Shown piece by piece: positions 45,470 to 53,047 of a stretch of 64,000 nt of DNA. Numbering within the stretch: the stretch's first letter is position 1; each line of letters begins with the position of its first letter. Under the pieces are notes generated by a model. That model did no database searches, was not told the origin of the DNA, and saw only the letters and a list, made by a program, of their open reading frames with translations. The translations under genes and the position numbers were made by a program. Source of the stretch: Actinophytocola sp963825445 (GTDB lineage Bacteria; Actinomycetota; Actinomycetes; Mycobacteriales; Pseudonocardiaceae); contig CAWGTM010000020.1 of NCBI GenBank assembly GCA_963825445.1, positions 1-64,000 of the forward strand. Direction: 5' to 3'.

Positions 45470-46501
45470 CCGTGGCTCGTGCCGCAGCACCAGCCAGCCG
45501 ACCAGGCCCACCGGGATGATCAACCAGCACGACAGCAGCCGGTACACGAGCACGGCCGCGGCCGCCTCGGCGTTGCCGGCGCCCGCGGAGATGAGTCCGG
45601 CCAGCAGGCTCAGCTCGATCACGCCGATGCCGCCGGGCGTGAGCGGGATCTGCCGGACGATCTGCACGGTCAGGTACACGGCCGCGATGGCCATGACGTC
45701 CACCGGCAGGTCGAACGCCCGCGTGACCGCGTAGAGGCAGAGCAGGTCGGTCAGCCAGTTGGTGAGCGCGGCCGCCAGCGCCAGGGTCCAGTGCCGGCCG
45801 CCGACCGCGCGGGAGCTGCTCAACGCGTCCGCCACCGGCTGGAGCAGCGCGGTCAGCCGAGGCCAGCGCGGGGCGAGCGCGGCGAGTGAACGGTGCCGGC
45901 GCGGATAGGTCGGGTGGATGGCGCTGTGCGCCTGCCACGCGAACAGGCCCGTGAGCCCCACGAGGATCAGGGTGATGCCCACGGACACCCGCGTGACGGC
46001 GGGCTCGTCGCCCCAGGCGTTGCCCAGGTGGACGGCCGCCGCGGCCAGCGTCCCGGTCACGTAGAGCAGGGCGAGCGCGCCGATGGAGAGCAGCCCGGAC
46101 AGCACCATGACGGTGGCGGCCGTGCGCCGGCTGGCGCCACCCGTGCGGAACTGGCGGAACGCGAAGGCCGCGGAGATGGCCGACCCGGCGGGCAGGCTGA
46201 TGGCGATGGCCGACCGGCTGTAGGCGAGGGCGAGAGCGCGGTGGCGTGACATGCGCACGCCGAACGCCGTGAGCAGGCGGCGCTGCTGGCGGGCGAACAT
46301 GCCCATCGACAGGAACTCGGCGCCCGCGGCGACGGCCAGCCAGCTGTGGTCGGCGTCGGTGAGTGCCGTCGTGACGTCGCCGAGGTTGGGCAACTTGTCG
46401 TGCAGGGTGACGAAGGCGATGATCAGAAGTGCGACCACAGCGGTGATCCGCAGCGTGACGACCAGCGGCCGCGACCTGCGCACTTCCCCCATCGAGGACA
46501 T
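45311..46501 (-). CDS. Lysylphosphatidylglycerol synthase TM-region/flippase-like membrane protein
   Basis: A 396-residue protein with about eight helices of the UPF0104/AglD type, including AIAISLPAGSAISAAFAFRQF and IVRQIPLTPGGIGVIELSLLAGL, the motif that marks this family of lipid-linked flippase-like proteins. After the last helix (WLIIPVGLVGWLVL) the reading frame runs on for about 50 residues that are antisense to the TetR gene and look unlike a conserved domain. The true end may be earlier if a base is wrong near 45470. It was probably inserted, with TetR and the methyltransferase, between the MBL gene and rph. Confidence 0.85.
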   Translation of the reverse strand: MSSMGEVRRSRPLVVTLRITAVVALLIIAFVTLHDKLPNLGDVTTALTDADHSWLAVAAGAEFLSMGMFARQQRRLLTAFGVRMSRHRALALAYSRSAIAISLPAGSAISAAFAFRQFRTGGASRRTAATVMVLSGLLSIGALALLYVTGTLAAAAVHLGNAWGDEPAVTRVSVGITLILVGLTGLFAWQAHSAIHPTYPRRHRSLAALAPRWPRLTALLQPVADALSSSRAVGGRHWTLALAAALTNWLTDLLCLYAVTRAFDLPVDVMAIAAVYLTVQIVRQIPLTPGGIGVIELSLLAGLISAGAGNAEAAAAVLVYRLLSCWLIIPVGLVGWLVLRHEPRSRPGDHEAIEDPGDVDRQFVGRAGVTMQMTEQRLLEHAVEQGVGQPRRHRER

Positions 46502-46513
46502 GGCCCCTCCGAT

Positions 46514-46529
46514 TTCATCGTACGATGAA
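46514..46529. promoter_or_regulatory. Perfect 16-base palindrome upstream of the flippase-like gene
   Basis: TTCATCGTACGATGAA is a perfect palindrome, 13 bases upstream of the start of the minus-strand membrane gene. The TCGTACGA centre is typical of TetR or PadR sites. It differs from the repeat at 44736, so a different regulator may bind here. Confidence 0.65.
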
Positions 46530-46610
46530 TACTCCTCTCTGCCGGCCGGTAGGTCAATCGGGATACCGGCCGAACGCGGGTGTCATCCGCCACAGTCGTA
46601 GGGTTGGCGC

Positions 46611-47384
46611 GTGGCTCGCAGCGATGGCAGGAACGACGACCAGCTCAGGGACATCAAGCTCACCCGCGGATTCCAGGTCTGGCCGGCCGGGTCCGTGCTG
46701 GTCGAGTTCGGGATGACCAGGGTGTTGTGTGCGGCGAGCGTCACGGAGGGCGTGCCGAGATGGCGCAAGGGATCCGGCCTCGGCTGGGTCACCGCCGAGT
46801 ACGCGATGCTGCCTTCGGCCACCAACACGCGAGGCGACCGTGAGTCGGTGAAGGGCCGCATCGGCGGCCGCACCCACGAGATCAGCAGGCTCATCGGCCG
46901 CTCGCTGCGCGCGTGCATCGACCTGGCGGCGCTCGGCGAGAACACGATCGTCATCGACTGCGACGTCATCCAGGCCGACGGCGGCACCCGCACGGCCGCG
47001 ATCTCCGGCGCGTACGTCGCGCTGGTCGACGCGATCACGTGGCTGGGCGCGGCCGGCCGGCTGGCCGACCCGCAGCCGCTGTCGTGTGCCGTGCAGGCGA
47101 TCAGCGTGGGCGTGGTCGACGGCCGCGTGCGGCTGGACCTTCCCTACGAGGAGGACGCGCGCGCCGAGGTCGACATGAACGTGGTCGCCACCGACGCGGG
47201 CACGATCATCGAGGTCCAGGGAACGGGCGAGGGCGCCACGTTCACGAGGTCCACACTGGACAGCATGCTCGACCTGGCACTCGCCGGCTGCGCGGAGATC
47301 AACGCGCTGCAGCAGGCGGTCCTGGCCGAGCCGTACCCGGGCACGCTGCCCGAACCCAAGCCCGCGAAGGCGGTCCGATCATGA
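46611..47384 (+). CDS. rph: Ribonuclease PH
   Basis: Phosphorolytic 3' exonuclease for tRNA maturation, 257 residues. It opens with the family RNDDQLRDIKLTRGFQVW, then CAASVTEGVPRW, the substrate loop EYAMLPSATNTRGDRESVKG, the phosphate-site region EISRLIGRSLRACIDL, and DCDVIQADGGTRTAAISGA. GTG start. Its stop overlaps the rdgB ATG. The pair rph-rdgB is the standard actinobacterial order. Confidence 0.95.
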   Translation: MARSDGRNDDQLRDIKLTRGFQVWPAGSVLVEFGMTRVLCAASVTEGVPRWRKGSGLGWVTAEYAMLPSATNTRGDRESVKGRIGGRTHEISRLIGRSLRACIDLAALGENTIVIDCDVIQADGGTRTAAISGAYVALVDAITWLGAAGRLADPQPLSCAVQAISVGVVDGRVRLDLPYEEDARAEVDMNVVATDAGTIIEVQGTGEGATFTRSTLDSMLDLALAGCAEINALQQAVLAEPYPGTLPEPKPAKAVRS

Positions 47385-47989
47385 CGAAGCTGCTGGTGGC
47401 GAGCCGCAACCCGAAGAAGCTCGAGGAGATGCGGCGAATCCTGCAGGGTGCGGGGATCGAGGGCATCGACGTCATCGGAATGGACGAGGTCGACCCGTTC
47501 GACGAGGCCCCGGAAACGGGCGCCACGTTCGAGGACAACGCGGTGGAGAAGGCCAGGGACGCGGTAGCCGCGACCGGCCTCCCCACGGTGGCCGACGACT
47601 CGGGCCTGGAGGTGGACGCACTCAACGGCATGCCGGGCGTCCTGTCCGCCAGGTGGGCCGGCAGCCAGAAGGACGACCAGGCCAACGTCGACCTGGTGCT
47701 GGACCAGCTGACGGACGTCCCGGACGAACGCCTGGGCGCGGCCTTCGTCTGCGCGACGGCCCTGGTCCTGACGGACGGCACGGAGATCGTCGTCCGCGGC
47801 GTCTGGCCGGGCACCGTGGTCCGCAAACCCCGAGGCACCAACGGCTTCGGCTACGACCCGATCTTCGTCCCGGACGGCGAGACCCGCACCTCAGCGGAAC
47901 TGCTGACCGCCGAGAAGGACGCGATCTCCCACCGAGGCCGCGCGCTGGGCCTGCTGCTCCCACACCTGCGCAGCCTCACCGCCCGCTGA
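47381..47989 (+). CDS. rdgB: Non-canonical purine NTP pyrophosphatase (RdgB/HAM1)
   Basis: Removes dITP, ITP and XTP from the nucleotide pool; 202 residues. Signatures are LLVASRNPKKLEEMRRIL, TFEDNAVEKARDAV, VADDSGLEVDALNGMPGVL and the C-terminal GTNGFGYDPIFVP and EKDAISHRGRAL. ATGA overlap with rph gives coupled translation. It closes the conserved housekeeping block in this window. Confidence 0.95.
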   Translation: MTKLLVASRNPKKLEEMRRILQGAGIEGIDVIGMDEVDPFDEAPETGATFEDNAVEKARDAVAATGLPTVADDSGLEVDALNGMPGVLSARWAGSQKDDQANVDLVLDQLTDVPDERLGAAFVCATALVLTDGTEIVVRGVWPGTVVRKPRGTNGFGYDPIFVPDGETRTSAELLTAEKDAISHRGRALGLLLPHLRSLTAR

Positions 47990-48027
47990 CTGGGAACCCG
48001 TTTGCGTCGCCGTTCGATCGCGATTGA

Positions 48028-48447
48028 ATGGCGCCCATGACCACACGACGCACCGCCATCGTCAGCATCACCGCCGCACTCCTGCTCGGCCTCACCTCGG
48101 CCGGCATCGCGAGTTCCGACACCCCGCGTCCGCCCGGTGAGCCCTACAAGCGCACCGAGCTGTACTTCGGCGGCAACCTCCAGGACGGCACCCCGATCAC
48201 CCCGGCGGAGTTCGAACTGTTCCTCGACAAGGAGGTCACGCCGGCGTTCCCCGACGGCCTCACCTGGCTCGAGGCGCACGGCCAGTGGATGGGCGGCAAG
48301 GAGGACTCGTACCTCCTGATCCTCCTGTACCCCCACTCCGACCGCGACGCCAACCGCGAGATCGAGGAGATCCGCACCGACTACAAGGCCCAGTTCGACC
48401 AGGAGTCGGTGCTGCGTGCGGACAGCTCCGACCGCGTCTCCTTCTAG
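48028..48447 (+). CDS. DUF3574 secreted protein
   Basis: A 139-residue exported protein. A signal peptide (about residues 4-29, ending GIASS) precedes the DUF3574 core YKRTELYFGGNLQDGTPIT, then FELFLDKEVTPAFPDGL and EAHGQWMGGKED. The function of the family is not established. ATG 48028 or 48037 are both possible starts. The 3' end overlaps the convergent bcp gene by four bases. Confidence 0.85.
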   Translation: MAPMTTRRTAIVSITAALLLGLTSAGIASSDTPRPPGEPYKRTELYFGGNLQDGTPITPAEFELFLDKEVTPAFPDGLTWLEAHGQWMGGKEDSYLLILLYPHSDRDANREIEEIRTDYKAQFDQESVLRADSSDRVSF

Positions 48448-48917
48448 ACCCCGAGGTCGCGGCGCAGCTTCGCCACGTGGCCGGTCGCCTTGACGTTGTA
48501 CATGGCCTTCGCGATGCGGCCCTCCGGGTCGACGATGAAGGTCGACCGGATCACGCCCATGACCGTGCGGCCGTAGTTCTTCTTCTCGCCGAACGTGCCC
48601 CACTCGGTCAGCACCGCGCGGCTCTCGTCGGACAGCAGCGGGAACGTCAGGCCCTCGTCGGCCACGAACTTCGCGAGCTTGGCCTGCTTGTCCGGCGAGA
48701 TGCCGAGCACCGTGAAACCGGCGTCGTTCAGCTCGGCCAGGTTGTCGCGGAAGTCGCAGGCCTGCGTCGTGCAGCCGGGGGTCGCGGCGGCCGGGTAGAA
48801 GTAGACGACCACGTTCTTGCCGCGGAAGTCGGACAACGAGACCTCGTTGCCGTCGCTGTCGGGAAGCCGGAAGTCGGGGGCCTGGTCGCCCTCGGCGAGA
48901 CGCTGCTGCTCGGTCAT
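48444..48917 (-). CDS. bcp: Thiol peroxidase, BCP-type peroxiredoxin
   Basis: Reduces hydroperoxides using thioredoxin; 157 residues. The peroxidatic Cys lies in FYPAAATPGCTTQACDFRDN, with the second cysteine five residues on, the usual atypical 2-Cys layout of Bcp. YGRTVMGVIRSTFIVDPEG and the N-terminal GDQAPDFRLPDSDGNEV agree. No regulator is adjacent. Confidence 0.94.
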   Translation of the reverse strand: MTEQQRLAEGDQAPDFRLPDSDGNEVSLSDFRGKNVVVYFYPAAATPGCTTQACDFRDNLAELNDAGFTVLGISPDKQAKLAKFVADEGLTFPLLSDESRAVLTEWGTFGEKKNYGRTVMGVIRSTFIVDPEGRIAKAMYNVKATGHVAKLRRDLGV

Positions 48918-48935
48918 GGGACCGACGGTAGCGGG

Positions 48936-49469
48936 CTACGTGGTCCCGTCGTAGATGGGGATCGCGTCGGTGCGCACCGTGTCCGGGCGGACCTCCACCT
49001 GGACCAGCGACGGCTCGACCGGGACCCCGAACGCGACCGCGAACCGCAGCTCCTGGTTGGGCAGCACCTCGTCGATCGCGCCGACCACGCCCGTGTAGCC
49101 CTGCGTGGAGTCGATCACCTGCTCGGCCTCCGCACCGTCGACCATGGCGACGAACGACAGCTGAGCCGGCCGGTACACGGTGTTCCCGCCGTTCTCGATG
49201 ACCATGTCGAACACGACGGCCCGCTCGGCCCGCGGGTAGGCGGTGTCGGTGGGGGTGAACGACCGTGGTGCGGACACCATCAGCGTGACGCCGCTACCCA
49301 GCGGAGTGCCGGCCTGCTCCTCCGAGCGGTAGTCGGACCGCTCGGCCGCGGCCGTCGGGCTGGCCGTGCGCAGCGACAACGACACGTCGTCGGTGGCCGC
49401 GGATCCGGCCCCGCAAGCGGTCACGACCAGCAGGACGCATGCCGCGACCGCAAGTCTGACCACCAACAC
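48936..49469 (-). CDS. DUF4352-like lipoprotein
   Basis: A 177-residue predicted lipoprotein: signal peptide from GTG 49469 (VRLAVAACVLLVV) with lipobox VTAC. The mature part is an immunoglobulin-like beta sandwich with VVFDMVIENGGNTVYRPAQL and PNQELRFAVAFGVP, the layout of DUF4352 proteins that sit outside the membrane. GAAGGGG lies about nine bases before the start. Its role is unknown. Confidence 0.8.
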   Translation of the reverse strand: MLVVRLAVAACVLLVVTACGAGSAATDDVSLSLRTASPTAAAERSDYRSEEQAGTPLGSGVTLMVSAPRSFTPTDTAYPRAERAVVFDMVIENGGNTVYRPAQLSFVAMVDGAEAEQVIDSTQGYTGVVGAIDEVLPNQELRFAVAFGVPVEPSLVQVEVRPDTVRTDAIPIYDGTT

Positions 49470-49611
49470 GGGGGATGCCCCTTCCAGGGGAGGTTGTACG
49501 TCCGTATGCACTATTCCGGTGCCGCTCCTGGCGCAGGGCCGTTGAGTCGCACCTGGTGTCGTGCCGTAGCCGAGCTGTGACCACAACGGCACCGCGCGTG
49601 ATCGGCACCAC

Positions 49612-49794
49612 TCACGCGGCGAGCGCGAAGAACAGGACGAAAACGGCGACCGCCACCAGCCAGGTGGCGATCAGCCAGCCGAAGTCCCGCCACGGCGAGA
49701 TGGCCTTGTTGTCCTCGCCGGGCACGTAGACCCCGCGCGCCTCGAACCGATCGACGAGCCGCAGAACGGCGCTGATCGGCCGAGGGAGACGCAT
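49612..49794 (-). CDS. Small single-helix membrane protein
   Basis: A 60-residue protein with a basic N-terminus (RLPRPISAVLRLVDRFEARG), a short motif SPWRDFGWLIA and one C-terminal hydrophobic helix (ATWLVAVAVFVLFFALAA). It is in line with the sialidase-like gene upstream, nine bases away. No family is recognised; such tail-anchored small proteins are common in actinomycetes. Confidence 0.65.
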   Translation of the reverse strand: MRLPRPISAVLRLVDRFEARGVYVPGEDNKAISPWRDFGWLIATWLVAVAVFVLFFALAA

Positions 49795-49803
49795 CGGGTG
49801 AGT

Positions 49804-50955
49804 CTAGCTGGGCGGCGGGATGGGCCCGGTGCCGAAGTAGGCCTTGCAGACCGTTCCGTCCAGGTCAGTGGTGATCTGGAGAACGGACCCACCGTCCGGC
49901 GACGCGAGCAGCGTGGGGCTGAAGTTGCGGCAGCCGGAGTTGTTCACCCCCGGCACCTCCACCGGCGCCGGAATCTCCCGCCACGGCCCCACACCCCGCC
50001 GCTCGTTGACGAGGATCGTCCGCCCGTTGCCTTCGGCGTGCGACCCGTCGGCGTTGACCAGCATCTCGGGCACCATGAGGATCGCACCCTGCGGCGTGAC
50101 GGTGATGGTGGGCGTGTGCCGCGGGTACTTACCGTCCGCCGTGCGGATACCGGTCCCGAGGTCGAACGGATCGCCCCAGTCCCACCCGTCGGCCGAGGTC
50201 CGGAAGTAGACCGAGCACAGCGGCTCGTCGAGGTTGCAGACCTCGTAGACCATGAAGTAGGTCCCGTCCGGCAGCTGCCGCACCCCAGGCATCCCAGGCC
50301 GAACGAAGAAGTCGGTGTTCTTGATGGTGTCCACCGGCGCCGACCAGTTCACCCCGTCGGCAGACCGAGCCCGAACGATCTTCTGGTCGTGATTCGGCTT
50401 GTCCGACTCGTCGGCCCAGTGCACCACCAGCTGCCCGTCGAGAGCCATGCTCAACTCAGGCTCCCAGGCGTTGTACTGGTTGGGAGAACTCCCCATGTCG
50501 GCAAGAAACGACCAGGTCCGCCCAAGGTCGGTGCTACGCCAGAGCCGCTGCTTGACGGTGCGTTCCGCCTCAGGAACCTCCCACCCGACAGTGGTGGCCC
50601 AGAGCAAGGTGCCTTCCGGCATGGCCCCCAGCGCCCGCGGCAACTCGAAGAGGGTCCCGCAACACATCCCGCGCCCGGCAACCCCTTCCGGATCAGCGAT
50701 GGTCCCCACCTTCTGGAAAGAGACGCCGCCATCGGTGCTCTCCAGAATGAGCCCCACGCCGTTCCCGGCAACCTTGCTGCCAATACTGGCGAACACCCGC
50801 CCGTTGGCAGCCCCGGAGTGCTCCAGCCGGATCACCCGCGGATACGCCGCGCCCGTGTCCAGGAGCAACTCCCGACGCGGCGCCGCAGCCGCGTTCACCG
50901 TGCTGACCAGCAGCGCCACGAGCGCCGCCAGAACCCCAACCTGCCGCAACCGCAT
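49804..50955 (-). CDS. Secreted sialidase/BNR-repeat protein
   Basis: About 383 residues: signal peptide (VGVLAALVALLVSTVNAAAA) and a six-bladed sialidase-like propeller. Asp-box-type turns occur as STDGGVSFQKVG, STDLGRTWSFL, SADGVNWSAP and SADGWDWGDP. The arginine triad of true sialidases cannot be confirmed by eye, so a neuraminidase or a sugar-binding propeller are both possible. ATG 50955 is used; GTG 50964 is an alternative. It is divergent from the tRNA. Confidence 0.82.
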   Translation of the reverse strand: MRLRQVGVLAALVALLVSTVNAAAAPRRELLLDTGAAYPRVIRLEHSGAANGRVFASIGSKVAGNGVGLILESTDGGVSFQKVGTIADPEGVAGRGMCCGTLFELPRALGAMPEGTLLWATTVGWEVPEAERTVKQRLWRSTDLGRTWSFLADMGSSPNQYNAWEPELSMALDGQLVVHWADESDKPNHDQKIVRARSADGVNWSAPVDTIKNTDFFVRPGMPGVRQLPDGTYFMVYEVCNLDEPLCSVYFRTSADGWDWGDPFDLGTGIRTADGKYPRHTPTITVTPQGAILMVPEMLVNADGSHAEGNGRTILVNERRGVGPWREIPAPVEVPGVNNSGCRNFSPTLLASPDGGSVLQITTDLDGTVCKAYFGTGPIPPPS

Positions 50956-51075
50956 CCCAACCACACCCCGACTAGTGTTTGAGTGCTCACTGTAGGTGAG
51001 ATCCTAACCAACTGCGTACCAGATGTCGTGATTTGGCCAGTACCCACTACGGATACGCTGTCCCCCGAGCACCAG

Positions 51076-51149
51076 GGGGCCGTAGCCCAACAGGCAGAGG
51101 CACTGGATTTAGGTTCCAGCCAGTGAGGGTTCGACTCCCTTCGGCCCCA
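51076..51149 (+). tRNA. tRNA with UAG anticodon, short variable loop
   Basis: A full 74-base cloverleaf folds: acceptor GGGGCCG/CGGCCCC, D arm GCC/GGC with an 11-base loop containing GG, anticodon stem CTGGA/TCCAG with loop TTTAGGT, five-base variable region CCAGT, and T arm GAGGG/CCCTT with loop TTCGACT. Discriminator base A; CCA is not encoded. Anticodon TAG reads leucine CUA and G37 fits leucine, but leucine tRNAs normally have a long variable arm, which is absent. The amino acid identity is therefore open. The 3' half serves as the integration site for the islands that follow. Confidence 0.88.
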
Positions 51150-51151
51150 CC
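51106..51151 (+). repeat. Attachment-site core 1, in the intact tRNA
   Basis: This is the 46-base sequence from the anticodon loop (GATTTAGG) through the acceptor stem (CGGCCCCACC) that is repeated at 55277, 57646 and 60586. Here it belongs to the functional tRNA and is the left border of island A. Confidence 0.9.
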
Positions 51152-51484
51152 GACTCTGACCTGCGCAAATGCGCTTGTTCAAGATCACTTAAGTCGATCT
51201 TTGGGTGCGAGTTGTCGTATGACTGTCACCGGCAACCCGGACACTCGTCGACTGGCGCAAGGGAGGCATCTTCCGTGTCATCTTGCCTCATGGACCAGCC
51301 TGTTCTTTGGTGGCGGACTGCACTGGCCGGGCGCAGCGCGAGATCCTTCAAGTCCGGCCAGATCTGCATGTGTGTGCGTGCCGACCACATCTACGGGCCG
51401 GCGGCTATAACGCGGACTACATCACCTAGGATCGCGTCCAGCGGTCGGTCCGTGAGGGATGCGGAGTGCATTCTGGGCGAGCGT

Positions 51485-52342
51485 CTATCGGCTACTGCGG
51501 CGAGCACTATTTCGTTCTGATTGAGTTAGCGTGTCACCGACAAGCATGCCAAGTGCGATTGATTTCCTATTCGTAAAACTACGGACAATTTGTTGGTGCA
51601 CTAGCTGTGTTGACGTTCCAGTGGTGCCGATCATTCCGGTCTCCACCAATCTGGTAAATGTAGTGTTGTCCAAATAATTTGGTACCGTGCGATAGCTAAA
51701 TACTGTGCCACCGTTCGGTCCCTTAAGAGCGTCGTCGTTGCGTAGTAGTTCGAAATGTTCTCGCGCCAGGTACATGCCGTGGATCATGTCCGTACTGTTG
51801 GGCACGTATGGCAACGGATGGCAAAGCTTTATCCAACTTGGACTAGGCAATAGGCGGAAGTCGTCGCTTTCCTTGCGAATATGGGTGACGTAGCGATCCA
51901 GAGATCGCATCCGGCGAAGTTCCTTATTCAGGCTGGAGTCTCTGCTTGGATAGTAACGACCGTTCTGCGTGGCGTCGAGCTTTTTGTACTGTACGAGCAC
52001 GAGGCTCTGTCGATTGACATTGTAGTAGATTAGGTCGACTCCCAATGCGCGCTCTGCTGGCTCACGATTGGCGTTGACTATGAATAGTTGTCGACCATGA
52101 CTGTGGAACAATCGCCAGTTTACGTGACTGGTGGGATTGCTGACCATGTCGAGCATGGAGCGCATGTCTTGATTAACTAGCTGATCTTCCAGGGCGAGTT
52201 CGCCGTGTACGCCACTCAGGAAAGTTGGTGGTATCTGGCTGTCGGATAGGGGGTCAGGCGGCGGGCTGCCATGATCCGAGATCCACCAAATTAAAGCCAG
52301 CCATACGACTGATTCCGATGCTCGCGTCTCTCTGTTGAGCAA
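51485..52342 (-). CDS. PDDEXK-like nuclease part, probably continuous with the next gene
   Basis: Up to 285 residues, low GC. The central part reads ALGVDLIYYNVNRQSLVLVQYKKLD: an Asp, a hydrophobic strand and QxK, the pattern of PDDEXK restriction-type nucleases. The N-terminal 25 residues (RASESVVWLALIWWIS) overlap the upstream gene in another frame and look unlike protein. Sense resumes at PDPLSDSQIPPTFLSGVHGE, exactly where the upstream frame stops. One extra base near 52270 would fuse both into one protein of about 460 residues. DNA cleavage is inferred from the motif. Confidence 0.6.
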   Translation of the reverse strand: MLNRETRASESVVWLALIWWISDHGSPPPDPLSDSQIPPTFLSGVHGELALEDQLVNQDMRSMLDMVSNPTSHVNWRLFHSHGRQLFIVNANREPAERALGVDLIYYNVNRQSLVLVQYKKLDATQNGRYYPSRDSSLNKELRRMRSLDRYVTHIRKESDDFRLLPSPSWIKLCHPLPYVPNSTDMIHGMYLAREHFELLRNDDALKGPNGGTVFSYRTVPNYLDNTTFTRLVETGMIGTTGTSTQLVHQQIVRSFTNRKSIALGMLVGDTLTQSERNSARRSSR

Positions 52343-52874
52343 GTATTTGAGCCGAGGCGGTCGTGCCTATAGGATGCCGACTGCTGAGGGCTTGGATCCT
52401 ATCGGCGATTGGACGCCAGTCGGGGCGTTCGAAAAACATCGCCTCCAGCAGCGCCCTTCCTGTGCCGTCGGTCTGCTGGCCGTCCTGGCGAAGGTGCTGC
52501 ATGTTCTTGTTGGGGATAGCACTGAACAGTTGAGAAATCGGAAGCATCGGTTCGACTGTGTAGATGCGAGAAACCTCGAGCTTCTGATTGAGGTCGTCGA
52601 TCTGTCGCACCCTCTTCGCCCACGCAAGGTGGCTGATTTCGGGATTGCCACGACTCGACCCGGTGACGATCAAGGTCAAGTGTGCGCCGCTGGTCCAGAG
52701 ACGTCGTGGACGGTTAGTCCACCAGGTCCACTCCGGAAAGTCCATGCCTAGCACGCGTTGGTAGAACTCTACGTGCTCTTCCTCGTCCGGCGAGCAATGA
52801 ATGATGGCCACCATGAGCCCATTGTCCTGGTTCGGGGTCGTAGGCACAGCGGCTACCGGCGGCGAGTTGGTCAC
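52254..52874 (-). CDS. N-terminal part of the PDDEXK-like protein, function unknown
   Basis: A 206-residue reading frame that ends in the middle of good sequence (RMAGFNLVDLGSWQPAA). It contains VAIIHCSPDEEEHVEFYQRV, GAHLTLIVTGSSRGNP and HLAWAKRVRQIDDLNQKLEV, with no named domain recognised. It overlaps the nuclease frame by 89 bases, which is atypical and best explained by a single frame break near 52270. It is divergent from the GmrSD gene with a gap of about 170 bases that should hold both promoters. Confidence 0.6.
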   Translation of the reverse strand: MTNSPPVAAVPTTPNQDNGLMVAIIHCSPDEEEHVEFYQRVLGMDFPEWTWWTNRPRRLWTSGAHLTLIVTGSSRGNPEISHLAWAKRVRQIDDLNQKLEVSRIYTVEPMLPISQLFSAIPNKNMQHLRQDGQQTDGTGRALLEAMFFERPDWRPIADRIQALSSRHPIGTTASAQILAQQRDASIGISRMAGFNLVDLGSWQPAA

Positions 52875-53047
52875 CGGGCGTCTATGGGCGTTCGCTTCGG
52901 TAGTGGGAGCTACCCTGGCTGCGCCATGTCGGAACTTCGCTCAGTGACTTGGTTAACGATGTGCGGGTCACCACCGATACCGGATCATGGGTGCGCAGCG
53001 TGCTCAGCCGACGGCGACATGCCGTATCCAGCAGCGTGAGGAGTTCC

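Noticed and set aside
51033..51410. Reading frame across the tRNA giving FRFQPVRVRLPSAPP-type peptide
   Set aside because: It is a translation of the tRNA itself; the same false peptide appears at the other three 46-base copies.
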